In this document: piece by piece, positions 1 through 8,104 of the stretch | How the letters are laid out: every line of letters begins with the position of its first letter | Position numbering within the stretch: position 1 is the first letter of the stretch | DNA from: JBGTBD01 sp041749475 | GTDB taxonomy: Bacteria > Pseudomonadota > Alphaproteobacteria > Rickettsiales > UBA998 | Length of the DNA: 24,523 bases | Reading direction: 5' to 3' | Assembly (NCBI GenBank): GCA_041749475.1 | Contig: JBGTBD010000058.1 | Coordinates: 1 to 24,523, forward strand | Notes under the pieces: model-generated | Told to the model about the DNA's origin: nothing | What the model saw: the letters and a program-made list of their open reading frames with translations, nothing else | Databases searched by the model: none | Made by a program: the position numbers and the translations under genes

Positions 1-549
1 TTCGCCATCCTGCTCATCATCCTATTCGCCGGCGGCAGTTATTATAACTGGTTCCCCTTGCGCGGATTGACGTCCGATAATTTCGAGGAACTTTCTTCCT
101 TCCAGCAACTGATGGATTATCTCTGGCATCTGGCACTCCCCATTACGGCCATGGTCATCAGCGGCTTTGCGAGCCTCACCATGCTGACCAAGAATTCCTT
201 CATCGAGGAGATCCGCAAACAATACGTCCTCACCGCGCGCGCCAAGGGCATCACCGAAAACCGCGTCCTCTACCGCCATGTCTTCCGTAACGCCATGCTG
301 ATCGTCATCGCCGGATTCCCCGGTGCGTTACTCAAAATATTCTTCACCAGCGCATTGCTGATCGAAGTCATCTTCTCGCTCGACGGGTTAGGGCTTCTCG
401 GCTTCGAGGCGGCCATCGGTCGCGATTACCCGGTGATGTTCGGCACGCTCTATATCTACACCCTGCTTGGCATGTTCGCGACTCTGGCGGGTGATATGAT
501 CTATGTCTGGGTCGACCCCCGCATCGATTTCGAGAAGAGGAGCGTATGA
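1..549 (+). CDS. yejB: Peptide/oligopeptide ABC transporter permease, YejB-like (5' partial)
   Basis: Inner-membrane permease of a binding-protein-dependent importer of the oligopeptide/microcin-C type (YejABEF). The reading frame is open from base 1, so the N-terminal part lies outside the window and 182 residues are visible. The conserved cytoplasmic EAA loop that contacts the ATPase is clear (TARAKGITENRVLYRHVFRN, about 237-296). It is flanked by hydrophobic segments, and the protein ends FEKRSV. The stop codon overlaps the start of the next permease by 4 bp (ATGA), so the two are translationally coupled. The identification as YejB rather than DppB/OppB rests mainly on the partner YejE-like permease and the fused double ATPase downstream. 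The solute-binding protein would be expected upstream, outside the window. Confidence 0.88.
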   Translation, partial: FAILLIILFAGGSYYNWFPLRGLTSDNFEELSSFQQLMDYLWHLALPITAMVISGFASLTMLTKNSFIEEIRKQYVLTARAKGITENRVLYRHVFRNAMLIVIAGFPGALLKIFFTSALLIEVIFSLDGLGLLGFEAAIGRDYPVMFGTLYIYTLLGMFATLAGDMIYVWVDPRIDFEKRSV

Positions 550-1580
550 AGCTGACTCCCCTCCAGCGCCGCCGCTTCGCCAATTTCCGCGCCAATAAAC
601 GCGGCTGGTACTCGCTGTGGATTTTCTTATTTCTCTTCTGCTTCACGCTGCCCGCCGAGTTCATCGCCAGTGACGAGCCGATCATGGTCAGCTACAAAGA
701 CCGTTGGTATTTCCCCGTTCTGTTCGATTATCCTGAGACCACCTTCGGCGGAGAACTGGAAACCGAAGCCGATTACCGCGACCCCTTCGTGCGGAAACAG
801 ATCCACGCCCACGGCTGGATGGTCAACCCATTGATTCCCTACAGCCACCAAACGGTCAATTACGACATCACCCGCGCTCCTGCCCCGCCCTCATCGGATA
901 ACTTCCTCGGCGTGGACGATCAGGGCCGGGACGTACTGGCCCGCGTCATCTACGGCTTCCGGCTTTCCGTGCTCTTCGCCCTCATCCTCACCGCCGTCAG
1001 TTCCGTCATCGGCATCATCGCCGGGGCGATACAGGGTTATTTCGGTGGCCTGACCGACCTCATCTTCCAACGCTTCATCGAGATATGGCACGGTCTGCCC
1101 CTACTCTTCCTCATCATCATCCTAGGCAGTATGGTCGCCCCGAATTTCTGGTGGTTGCTCGGGCTGCTACTCATGTTCTCATGGATGGATCTGGTCGGCG
1201 TCGTCCGCGCCGAATTCCTCCGCGCCCGTAATTTCGACTATGTCCGGGCCGCGCGTGCGCTGGGCGTGCGTGAACGCACCATCATCTTCCGCCATATCCT
1301 CCCAAACGCCACCATTGCCGCCCTCACCTTCTTGCCGTTCCTGCTGAACGGGGCTATCACCACCCTAACCTCGCTGGACTTCCTCGGCTTCGGCCTGCCA
1401 CAAACCGACCCCTCTCTCGGTGAAATCCTCGCCCAAGGTAAAGCCAACCCCCGTGCACCGTGGCTCGGCCTCACCGGGTTCCTCGTCCTTGCCATGCTGC
1501 TGACCTTACTGATCTTCATCGGCGAAGCGACGCGAGACGCGTTCAACCCGCGTAAAACCTTCACGGATAAGATGAAATGA
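546..1580 (+). CDS. yejE: Peptide ABC transporter permease, YejE-like
   Basis: Second inner-membrane permease of the importer, 344 aa. A first membrane segment (about residues 22-40, WIFLFLFCF) is followed by a long extracytoplasmic stretch rich in aromatic and charged residues (about 40-125). This stretch is a hallmark of YejE compared with ordinary DppC/OppC. The region that follows has the motif FLGVDDQGRDVLARVIYG and then the BPD_transp_1 membrane domain. The EAA loop is visible as YVRAARALGVRERTIIFRHI (about residues 229-248). The C-terminus carries FGLPQTDPSLGEILAQG, typical of the C-type permeases. The start overlaps the yejB stop by 4 bp and the stop overlaps the yejF start by 4 bp, so this is one transcription unit. 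Substrate specificity cannot be read from the sequence. Confidence 0.93.
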   Translation: MKLTPLQRRRFANFRANKRGWYSLWIFLFLFCFTLPAEFIASDEPIMVSYKDRWYFPVLFDYPETTFGGELETEADYRDPFVRKQIHAHGWMVNPLIPYSHQTVNYDITRAPAPPSSDNFLGVDDQGRDVLARVIYGFRLSVLFALILTAVSSVIGIIAGAIQGYFGGLTDLIFQRFIEIWHGLPLLFLIIILGSMVAPNFWWLLGLLLMFSWMDLVGVVRAEFLRARNFDYVRAARALGVRERTIIFRHILPNATIAALTFLPFLLNGAITTLTSLDFLGFGLPQTDPSLGEILAQGKANPRAPWLGLTGFLVLAMLLTLLIFIGEATRDAFNPRKTFTDKMK

Positions 1581-3181
1581 CCGCCCCCCTGCTCCAGATA
1601 GAGGATTTGACCCTCCGTTTCCGCTCCGGCAATACCGAGCCGGTGGTCAAACATGCCTCATTGACCTTGGAAAGGGGCCAAACCTTAGCACTGGTGGGCG
1701 AAAGCGGGTCGGGTAAGTCGGTCACCGCCCTGTCCGTCCTCCGCCTTCTGGAAGAGGATACGGTGGAATACGTCTCGGGCAGTATCCGCTTTGAGGGAAC
1801 TGACATCCTGAAATGCTCGAACTCCGAGTTGCGAAAAATCCGCGGCAACCGCATCGGCATGGTTTTTCAGGAACCGATGACCGCCCTCAATCCCCTCCAT
1901 ACCATTGGCCGTCAGATATCCGAAGTGATGAGCGAACACGAGCCGCTGACCAAAAAGGAAGTCACCGTCCGTGTGGAAAGCTTGCTCGAGAAAGTCGGCC
2001 TGCCCTACCTCAAGAAACGCCTCACCGCCTACCCGCACCAACTCTCCGGCGGTGAGCGCCAGCGCGTCCTCATCGCCATGGCCATCGCTAACACCCCGGA
2101 CTTATTAATTGCCGATGAACCCACCACCGCGCTCGATGTCACCCTCAAGAACCAGATCATTGGCCTCATCAAGGAAATCCAAAAAGAACATCAGATGGGC
2201 GTCCTGCTCATCACGCACGACCTCCCCCTCGTCCGCCGCATCGCCGATCATGTCGCCATCATGAAGGACGGAGAGATCGTCGAGAACAAAGCATCCACCG
2301 AACTCTTTTCGCATCCGGAACATTCCTATACGAACTTCCTGCTGGCCAGCGAACCCTCGGGTGACCCTGTTCCGCTACCCGAGGATGCCGCCGTCAAAGG
2401 CACGGTCGAACATCTCTCCGTCAACTTCCCGCGCGAAAAGAATTTCTGGGGCACGCCGACCACGTTCTTCGCTGCCGTCAAAGACATCAGTTTCCATTTC
2501 TATCAAGGCGAATCCATCGGCATCGTCGGTGAAAGCGGGTCAGGAAAGACCTCCCTCGCCCTCGCCCTTCTCCGCCTCAACCCGTTCGCCAAGGGCCGCG
2601 TCGTCTTTGCGGGTCTAGATGTCTTCTCCTACTCGCAAAAGGAATTCCGCCCCTTACGCCAGAAATTCCAGATGGTGTTCCAAGACCCCTTCTCCAGCCT
2701 CAACCCGCGCATGAGCGTCTATGAAATCATCGCCGAAGGCATCACCGTCCATTTCGCCAATTACAGCGCGGAAAAAAAGCAGGTCCGCGTCATGGAAATG
2801 CTGGAAGAAGTCGGCATGCCCGCTGAGATGGCCCACCGCTATCCCCACGAACTCTCCGGCGGCCAGCGCCAGCGCATCAGTATCGCCCGCGCCCTCGCGG
2901 TGAAACCGGAAATTATCATCCTCGATGAACCGACATCCGCATTAGACCTGCCCTTGCAGGCCCAGATCATCGCCCTGCTTCGCGAACTCCAGCACAAATA
3001 TAAAGTGTCGTTCCTCTTCATCAGCCACGATCTACGCGTGGTGAAGGCCCTCTGCCACCGTATCATCGTGATGAAGCGCGGCGAAGTCGTCGAAGCCGGC
3101 CACGCCGACAAAATCTTCGCCCATCCCGAACAGCCCTACACTCAGGAACTGATCGAAGCCGCCTTCGGCAATCCGGATTAA
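1577..3181 (+). CDS. yejF: Peptide ABC transporter, fused double ATP-binding protein, YejF-like
   Basis: ATPase that drives the importer, 534 aa, with two complete nucleotide-binding domains in one chain, as in YejF. Domain 1 has Walker A GESGSGKS (41-48), signature LSGGERQR (156-163) and Walker B LLIADEP (176-182). Domain 2 has GESGSGKT (318-325), LSGGQRQR (426-433) and IIILDEP (446-452). Each NBD is followed by an H-loop histidine (ITHD near 212, ISHD further on) and the oligopeptide-type C-terminal tail (HPEHSYTNFLL, HPEQPYTQELI). Both catalytic sites look intact. It starts in a 4-bp overlap with yejE. No further gene follows on this strand before a palindromic repeat, so yejF ends the operon. 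Confidence 0.95.
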   Translation: MTAPLLQIEDLTLRFRSGNTEPVVKHASLTLERGQTLALVGESGSGKSVTALSVLRLLEEDTVEYVSGSIRFEGTDILKCSNSELRKIRGNRIGMVFQEPMTALNPLHTIGRQISEVMSEHEPLTKKEVTVRVESLLEKVGLPYLKKRLTAYPHQLSGGERQRVLIAMAIANTPDLLIADEPTTALDVTLKNQIIGLIKEIQKEHQMGVLLITHDLPLVRRIADHVAIMKDGEIVENKASTELFSHPEHSYTNFLLASEPSGDPVPLPEDAAVKGTVEHLSVNFPREKNFWGTPTTFFAAVKDISFHFYQGESIGIVGESGSGKTSLALALLRLNPFAKGRVVFAGLDVFSYSQKEFRPLRQKFQMVFQDPFSSLNPRMSVYEIIAEGITVHFANYSAEKKQVRVMEMLEEVGMPAEMAHRYPHELSGGQRQRISIARALAVKPEIIILDEPTSALDLPLQAQIIALLRELQHKYKVSFLFISHDLRVVKALCHRIIVMKRGEVVEAGHADKIFAHPEQPYTQELIEAAFGNPD

Positions 3182-3193
3182 ATATTTTATGAG

Positions 3194-3272
3194 TGTCATT
3201 CCCGTGAAAACGGGAATCCATCCAACCGCATACACCGTGGCACTATGGATTCCCGCTTTCGCGGGAATGACA
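3194..3272. repeat. Paired palindromic repeat, dRS3-like (copy 1), possible bidirectional terminator
   Basis: Two inverted arms of 28 bp (3194-3221 and 3245-3272) match with only two differences and are separated by 23 bp. Each arm is itself a palindrome of the form ATTCCC-N8-GGGAAT, the layout I recall for the neisserial dRS3 element. The unit sits between the 3' ends of the convergent yejF and qor genes, where it could also stop transcription from both sides. A second copy is at 17447-17529. Confidence 0.85.
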
Positions 3273-3280
3273 GTCTAAAA

Positions 3281-4270
3281 TCAACTGATCGGATCAGGAT
3301 ACAGAATCGTCGATCCCTTCGTATTCCGCCCCTCCAACTCGCGATGCGCCGTCTCCGCATCCGAGAGGTAGAATGTCTGCCCCACGGTGATTTTCATCCC
3401 CTTCAATACAAGGTCGAAAAACTCGCCCGCGCCGAGAATATATTCCGTCCGGTCACGCTTATAATCCAGCAACGTCGGACGGGTCAGGAACAGCGATCCT
3501 TTCTTGCTCAGCAACGAAATATCGAACGGCTCCACCGGCCCGGAGGACTGTCCATAACTGACGATCAACCCGAATGGCACGAGACAATCCAGTGACGGCA
3601 GGAACGTATCTTTTCCCACCGAATCATAAACTACATTACAGCCTTTGCCATCGGTCAGCGCGCGCGCACGCTCCACCCAATTCTCTTTATATAAAACGAC
3701 CTCCGCCGCTCCATGCGCTTTCGCCAGCGCCGCTTTTTCCTCCGAACTGGTCAGCCCGATGACCCGTGCACCCAAGAGCGCCGCCCATTGGCAGAGCAGG
3801 AGGCCGACACCGCCCGCCGCCGCATGGACGAGCAACGTAAATCCGGGGCGCACATCGAACGTCCGGCGCAACAGATAATGCGCCGTCAACCCCTTGAGGA
3901 GCGAGGCGGCCGCATATTCATCCGAAATCCCCTCCGGAATTTTGACGAGATTCTCTTCATGGATCGCCCGGTAACGGCTATAGGCTCCAAGCGGCCCTTT
4001 GCAATAGGCCACCCGGTCACCGGGCACGAAAAATTCCACCGCCGAACCACACCGCTCGATGACACCTGCCGCTTCCATCCCCGGCGTGAACGGGCAGGGC
4101 GGAGTAGGGTAGAGCCCCGTCCGGTGATAGACATCGATGTAATTCAACCCGACGGCTGTATGCCGCACCAGCACTTCATGTGGCTGCAATTCGGGCATCG
4201 GTACATCTTCCCAGCGAAGCTGTTCGGGCCCTCCATGTTGATATATCCTGATGGCTGCGTTAGAAGACAT
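3281..4270 (-). CDS. qor: NADPH:quinone oxidoreductase (zeta-crystallin / MDR family)
   Basis: Probable NADPH-dependent quinone reductase of the medium-chain dehydrogenase/reductase superfamily, 329 aa, cytosolic. The N-terminal GroES-like domain has GLNYIDVYHRTGLY and PGMEAAGVIE. The cofactor domain has the QOR-type glycine motif HAAAGGVGLLLCQWA, in the position of AXXGXXG. The tail GSTILYP is typical of the family. No structural or catalytic zinc cysteines are apparent, consistent with QOR. The frame is open further upstream, into mnmE, but the start at 4270 (MSSNAAIRIYQHGGPEQLRW) matches the usual family N-terminus. It leaves 19 bp to the divergent mnmE start. The physiological substrate cannot be told from sequence. 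Confidence 0.9.
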   Translation of the reverse strand: MSSNAAIRIYQHGGPEQLRWEDVPMPELQPHEVLVRHTAVGLNYIDVYHRTGLYPTPPCPFTPGMEAAGVIERCGSAVEFFVPGDRVAYCKGPLGAYSRYRAIHEENLVKIPEGISDEYAAASLLKGLTAHYLLRRTFDVRPGFTLLVHAAAGGVGLLLCQWAALLGARVIGLTSSEEKAALAKAHGAAEVVLYKENWVERARALTDGKGCNVVYDSVGKDTFLPSLDCLVPFGLIVSYGQSSGPVEPFDISLLSKKGSLFLTRPTLLDYKRDRTEYILGAGEFFDLVLKGMKITVGQTFYLSDAETAHRELEGRNTKGSTILYPDPIS

Positions 4271-4289
4271 GTCAGGAACATAAGGAATC

Positions 4290-5627
4290 ATGAGCTTTTT
4301 GACAACCGATACCATCTTCGCACTTTCGACCCCGCCGGGGCGATCAGGGCTCGCCGTGATCCGCATATCCGGACCGGGAGCAGGGGAGGCGCTCGGAATT
4401 TTCGAGGTCACCAAACCGCTCACCCCGCGTTACGCTACATTGGTGACATTGAGGGAGAAGGGGGAGCGCATCGACGAATGCATCGCCCTCTGGTTCCCCG
4501 GCCCACACAGCTTCTCAGGCGAAGACACACTCGAACTCCAGCTTCACGGCAGCCGCGCCATCCTCTCGGAGACCATGCGTATTCTTGCATCCCATCCCGG
4601 CTTCCGTCTTGCCGAAACCGGAGAATTCACCCGCCGCGCCATCTATCATGGCCGGATGGATTTGACTCAGGCCGAAGCTTTGGTTGACATCATCGACGCT
4701 GAAACCACCAGCCAGCTCCGTCTCGCCAATCGCCAGCTACAAGGTCAACTCCTGACTACCTGCCGCGCCCTCCGCGAAGGCATCGTCGATATACTGGCCT
4801 ACACCGAAGCGCTCCTTGATTTCTCCGATGAGGAATTACCCGAGGATATGGAATCCTACATCGCCAATCAGTTAGACGCTCTTATTGCCTCACTGGATGA
4901 CATACTTAGCGACAACAGGGCAGGGGAGCGATTGCGGGAAGGGGTCTATGCCGTGATCCTCGGTCTGCCCAATGCCGGAAAATCGTCTTTGCTCAACCTC
5001 TTGGCGGCGCGAGATATAGCTATTGTATCAGAAGAGGAGGGTACCACGCGCGATATTCTGGAAGCCCACTTAGATATTGACGGTTACCCCTTGATTTTAG
5101 CCGATACTGCGGGTATACGCTCAGCTCAGAATCGCGTCGAATCCGAAGGGATACGCCGCGCGCTGGAACGGGCAGAACAAGCGGATTTCCGGGTCATCCT
5201 ACTCGACGCCTCCCGCCCCCTTTCCGAGCAATCTGACATCATCACCCAAATCCGGCCAGATGATGTAGTGATATTGAATAAAATGGATATTGAACCACAA
5301 CATCTAGTAGAAACAGAGATAGCCTTGCCAGCCCTTTCACTATCGCTCACGAATACCCCCGATGTGACATCACTCGTTGATGCCCTACGCTCCCGTCTGT
5401 CCAATATCTTTTCCGAACACCACGCTCCAGTCATCACTCGTGAGCGCCATCGTCAATCTTTCACCGAATCTCTCTCCCATCTGACACGCGCCAAAGAAGA
5501 ATCCTCCCTTGAATTGAAAGGGGAGTCGATGCGTTTGGCCGCCCGCTCCATCGGAAAAATCACAGGTGAGGTGGGTATCGAGGAAATCCTCGACCGCCTC
5601 TTCAGTAGCTTCTGTATCGGTAAGTAA
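4290..5627 (+). CDS. mnmE: tRNA uridine-5-carboxymethylaminomethyl modification GTPase MnmE
   Basis: GTPase that, together with MnmG, installs the cmnm5 group on the wobble U34 of certain tRNAs; 445 aa. The N-terminal formyl-tetrahydrofolate-binding domain starts DTIFALSTPPGRSGLAVIRISG. The G domain is inserted in the helical domain: G1 GLPNAGKS (225-232), G2 GTTRD (251-255), G3 DTAG (272-275), G4 NKMD (330-333). The protein ends in the diagnostic FCIGK, with the conserved cysteine at 442. The start ATG is preceded by AAGGA at 4281-4285. One base separates its stop from the mnmG start, so the two partner proteins are co-expressed. All key motifs are intact. Confidence 0.98.
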   Translation: MSFLTTDTIFALSTPPGRSGLAVIRISGPGAGEALGIFEVTKPLTPRYATLVTLREKGERIDECIALWFPGPHSFSGEDTLELQLHGSRAILSETMRILASHPGFRLAETGEFTRRAIYHGRMDLTQAEALVDIIDAETTSQLRLANRQLQGQLLTTCRALREGIVDILAYTEALLDFSDEELPEDMESYIANQLDALIASLDDILSDNRAGERLREGVYAVILGLPNAGKSSLLNLLAARDIAIVSEEEGTTRDILEAHLDIDGYPLILADTAGIRSAQNRVESEGIRRALERAEQADFRVILLDASRPLSEQSDIITQIRPDDVVILNKMDIEPQHLVETEIALPALSLSLTNTPDVTSLVDALRSRLSNIFSEHHAPVITRERHRQSFTESLSHLTRAKEESSLELKGESMRLAARSIGKITGEVGIEEILDRLFSSFCIGK

Positions 5628-5628
5628 T

Positions 5629-7509
5629 ATGTTTCACGTGGAACAGAATAAGAGGGATTTCGACGTCATCGTCATCGGGGGTGGCCACGCAGGAACCGAA
5701 GCCGCTGCCGCTGCAGCGCGTATGGGAGCTAAGACTGCCCTCATCACTATGTCCGCCGCCAAAGTCGGTGAAATGTCCTGTAACCCAGCCATTGGCGGTG
5801 TTGGCAAAGGGACATTAGTCCGCGAAATAGACGCCCTCGATGGTGTTATGGGGCGCGCCATCGACCGCGCTGGTATCCATTACCGCGTCCTTAATTCCAG
5901 TAAAGGGCCCGCCGTCCGAGGCCCGCGCGCCCAAGCAGATCGCAAATTATATCGTCAGGCGGTTCAGGATATTCTTTCAGAATACGAACATCTGACTATC
6001 ATCGAAGACATGGCGGATGATATCGTCATCGACAGCAAAGACAAAGTGACGGGAATCGTCGGCGCTTCCGGAACCACCTATCGCTGTAGCACGGTTGTCA
6101 TCACCACGGGTACATTTCTCAACGGCCTCATCCATATCGGCCCCTACCAGCGCAGCGCCGGTAGATACGACGAGGCTCCCGCCACGCGTTTATCCGATAC
6201 CTTAAAACGCTTCAATTTAAGTTTGGGACGGCTCAAAACAGGAACCCCCTCGCGTTTGGACGGACGCACCATCGCTTGGGAAGAATTAGAAGCCCAACCT
6301 GGCGACGCAGTCCCCCAGCCGCTTTCCTATCTTACCGATAAAATCATGGTTCCGCAAATCCACTGCTATATCACCCGGACGACGGAGGAGACCCACCGCA
6401 TCATCCGTGAAAACCTCCACCAAGCCCCCATGTATTCCGGTCAAATCGCCAGCCGTGGCCCACGTTATTGCCCTTCGATTGAGGACAAAGTCGTTCGTTT
6501 TGCCGAGCGAACATCTCACCAGATATTTCTCGAACCGGAAGGGCTCGATGACCCGACGGTCTACCCCAACGGCATCTCCACCTCTCTTCCTGAGGATGTC
6601 CAACTCCAGATTCTGAAAACGATTCCCGGTCTAGAGAACGCGGTGATGATGCGACCCGGATATGCTATTGAGTATGATTACGTCGATCCACGCGAACTTC
6701 AGTCCACTTTAGAAACCAAGAAAATCGCCGGCCTTTTCCTCGCGGGGCAGATTAATGGTACGACGGGGTATGAAGAAGCAGGAGGTCAAGGAATGCTGGC
6801 AGGTATCAACGCCGCGCGCTTGGCAAACGGAAAACCGCCTGTTTCTCTGAAGCGTAGTGAAGCATTCGTTGGTGTTATGGTTGATGATTTGATTACGAAT
6901 GGGGCAACGGAACCCTACCGTATGTTCACTTCACGATCAGAATTTCGACTCTCTATCCGCCCAGACAACGCAGATCGCCGCCTTACCGAAATGGGCATTG
7001 AGTGGGGTGTTGTTAAAGAAACTCGCGCCAATGCATTCCACGAAAAGCTATCCAAAATTCAGGACGCGATGACTCTTCTTATCGCCAATCCGCTTCCACC
7101 CAATAAATTGGCCGAATCCGGTATCCACATCAATCAGGACGGCGTTCGCCGTAATGCATTCCAACTGCTCCAATATCCTAATGTGTCATTAGAACAAATC
7201 AACGATATCTGGCCTGAGATAAAATCCATCTCATCCTCTACATTAGAAGAAGTCAAAAATGATTCGGCCTATGACGGCTATCTCGACAAACAACAGCGTG
7301 AAGTCGAATTATTTAATCGCGAAGAGGCGATGATTATTCCTGAGGATGTTCTCTTTGATACGATTCCATCCCTCTCGAATGAGATGAAAGAAAAGTTGAA
7401 ATTTTATCGACCCAAGACCTTAGGGGCTGCTTCACGCATCCCTGGGATTACTCCAGCCTGTCTGGTAGTGCTTCTCAGCTACATCAAACAACACCGTCAT
7501 GCCGCCTGA
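5629..7509 (+). CDS. mnmG: tRNA uridine-5-carboxymethylaminomethyl modification enzyme MnmG (GidA)
   Basis: FAD- and NADH-dependent partner of MnmE in U34 tRNA modification, 626 aa, cytosolic. The Rossmann FAD motif is DVIVIGGGHAGTEAA (12-26). The family signature CNPAIGGVGKGTLVREIDAL (51-70) carries a conserved cysteine. The second signature INGTTGYEEAGGQG is near residue 380, followed by the helical C-terminal MnmE/tRNA-binding domain. I chose the ATG at 5629 (MFHVEQNKRD) because it follows the mnmE stop directly and gives the family length. A longer reading from 5566 would run inside mnmE. Bases 5630-5645, codons 1-6, are a near-perfect parS site. The last part of the gene is visibly more AT-rich than the upstream genes. 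The stop overlaps rsmG by 11 bp. Confidence 0.98.
   Translation: MFHVEQNKRDFDVIVIGGGHAGTEAAAAAARMGAKTALITMSAAKVGEMSCNPAIGGVGKGTLVREIDALDGVMGRAIDRAGIHYRVLNSSKGPAVRGPRAQADRKLYRQAVQDILSEYEHLTIIEDMADDIVIDSKDKVTGIVGASGTTYRCSTVVITTGTFLNGLIHIGPYQRSAGRYDEAPATRLSDTLKRFNLSLGRLKTGTPSRLDGRTIAWEELEAQPGDAVPQPLSYLTDKIMVPQIHCYITRTTEETHRIIRENLHQAPMYSGQIASRGPRYCPSIEDKVVRFAERTSHQIFLEPEGLDDPTVYPNGISTSLPEDVQLQILKTIPGLENAVMMRPGYAIEYDYVDPRELQSTLETKKIAGLFLAGQINGTTGYEEAGGQGMLAGINAARLANGKPPVSLKRSEAFVGVMVDDLITNGATEPYRMFTSRSEFRLSIRPDNADRRLTEMGIEWGVVKETRANAFHEKLSKIQDAMTLLIANPLPPNKLAESGIHINQDGVRRNAFQLLQYPNVSLEQINDIWPEIKSISSSTLEEVKNDSAYDGYLDKQQREVELFNREEAMIIPEDVLFDTIPSLSNEMKEKLKFYRPKTLGAASRIPGITPACLVVLLSYIKQHRHAA
5630..5645. 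promoter_or_regulatory. parS-like ParB-binding site overlapping the mnmG start
   Basis: TGTTTCACGTGGAACA differs at one position from the perfect palindrome TGTTTCACGTGAAACA present at 7540. It begins on the second base of the mnmG start codon and encodes FHVEQ. The gene for the cognate ParB is 3.3 kb downstream in the same gene cluster. Confidence 0.85.
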
Positions 7510-8104
7510 TTTTTCGGAGTTTAAAACGATCTTCCACAATGTTTCACGTGAAACATATGAAACTCTCGTAACTTACTATGACTTGTTAATTCGATGGCAG
7601 AAGACACTAAATCTAGTGGGTCCATCCACCTTGCCCGAATTATGGAAGCGCCATATTTTGGACTCTCTACAACTCATCAATTTCCTTCCCTCAAATGCGA
7701 TCATTGCCGACATAGGAAGTGGGGCAGGGTTACCCGGCATAGTCTTAGCCAGCGCCGGTTTTGAGGTATTCCTAATCGAGAGCGACAAACGAAAATGCGC
7801 TTTTTTATATGAAGTATCGGCCGCTTTAAAATTATCCGTAACTGTTTTCAGTGACCGCGCCGAGAAATTCCGCTCGGATAATATCACCCATGTGACCTCA
7901 AGAGCTTGTGGTGATTTATCTCTCCTAATCAATATGATGTGTAATTTTTCTCACCAAACACCTATTTGCCTCTTCCACAAAGGCAAAAACTATACTAAAG
8001 AGTTAGATGAACTTGGCGATTGGGAATACAGTCTGACCTGTCATCCCAGCATTATCGAACAAGATTCTGTAATTCTGGAAATTTCCGATGTTCGGAGAAC
8101 ATAA
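7499..8104 (+). CDS. rsmG: 16S rRNA (guanine-527-N7)-methyltransferase RsmG (GidB)
   Basis: S-adenosylmethionine-dependent methyltransferase that makes m7G527 in 16S rRNA, 201 aa. The N-terminus carries NVSRET (14-19) followed by a helical region with WQKTLNLV and ELWKRHILDS. The SAM motif is ADIGSGAGLPGIVLA (70-84), then the second acidic motif FLIESDKRKCAFL (91-103). It starts within the mnmG 3' end (11-bp overlap) and its stop shares one base with the parA start (TAATG). The gene is clearly AT-rich: three lines I counted by hand, at 7561, 7801 and 7921, were about 35-38% GC. The C-terminal third is less conserved-looking than the core, but the reading frame is complete. Confidence 0.96.
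   Translation: MPPDFSEFKTIFHNVSRETYETLVTYYDLLIRWQKTLNLVGPSTLPELWKRHILDSLQLINFLPSNAIIADIGSGAGLPGIVLASAGFEVFLIESDKRKCAFLYEVSAALKLSVTVFSDRAEKFRSDNITHVTSRACGDLSLLINMMCNFSHQTPICLFHKGKNYTKELDELGDWEYSLTCHPSIIEQDSVILEISDVRRT
7540..7555. promoter_or_regulatory. parS: parS, chromosomal ParB-binding centromere site
   Basis: TGTTTCACGTGAAACA is a perfect 16-bp palindrome identical to the bacterial parS consensus. It lies inside the rsmG coding sequence and encodes NVSRET (residues 14-19). parA and parB start 0.5 and 1.4 kb downstream. ParB would load here to nucleate the segregation complex. Confidence 0.95.

Noticed and set aside
3194..3272. CRISPR-like repeat
   Set aside because: Two inverted arms only, without regularly spaced direct repeats or cas genes nearby.
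3713..4687. 324-codon open frame opposite qor
   Set aside because: Shadow of the qor and mnmE coding sequences, with arginine-rich composition and no family motif.
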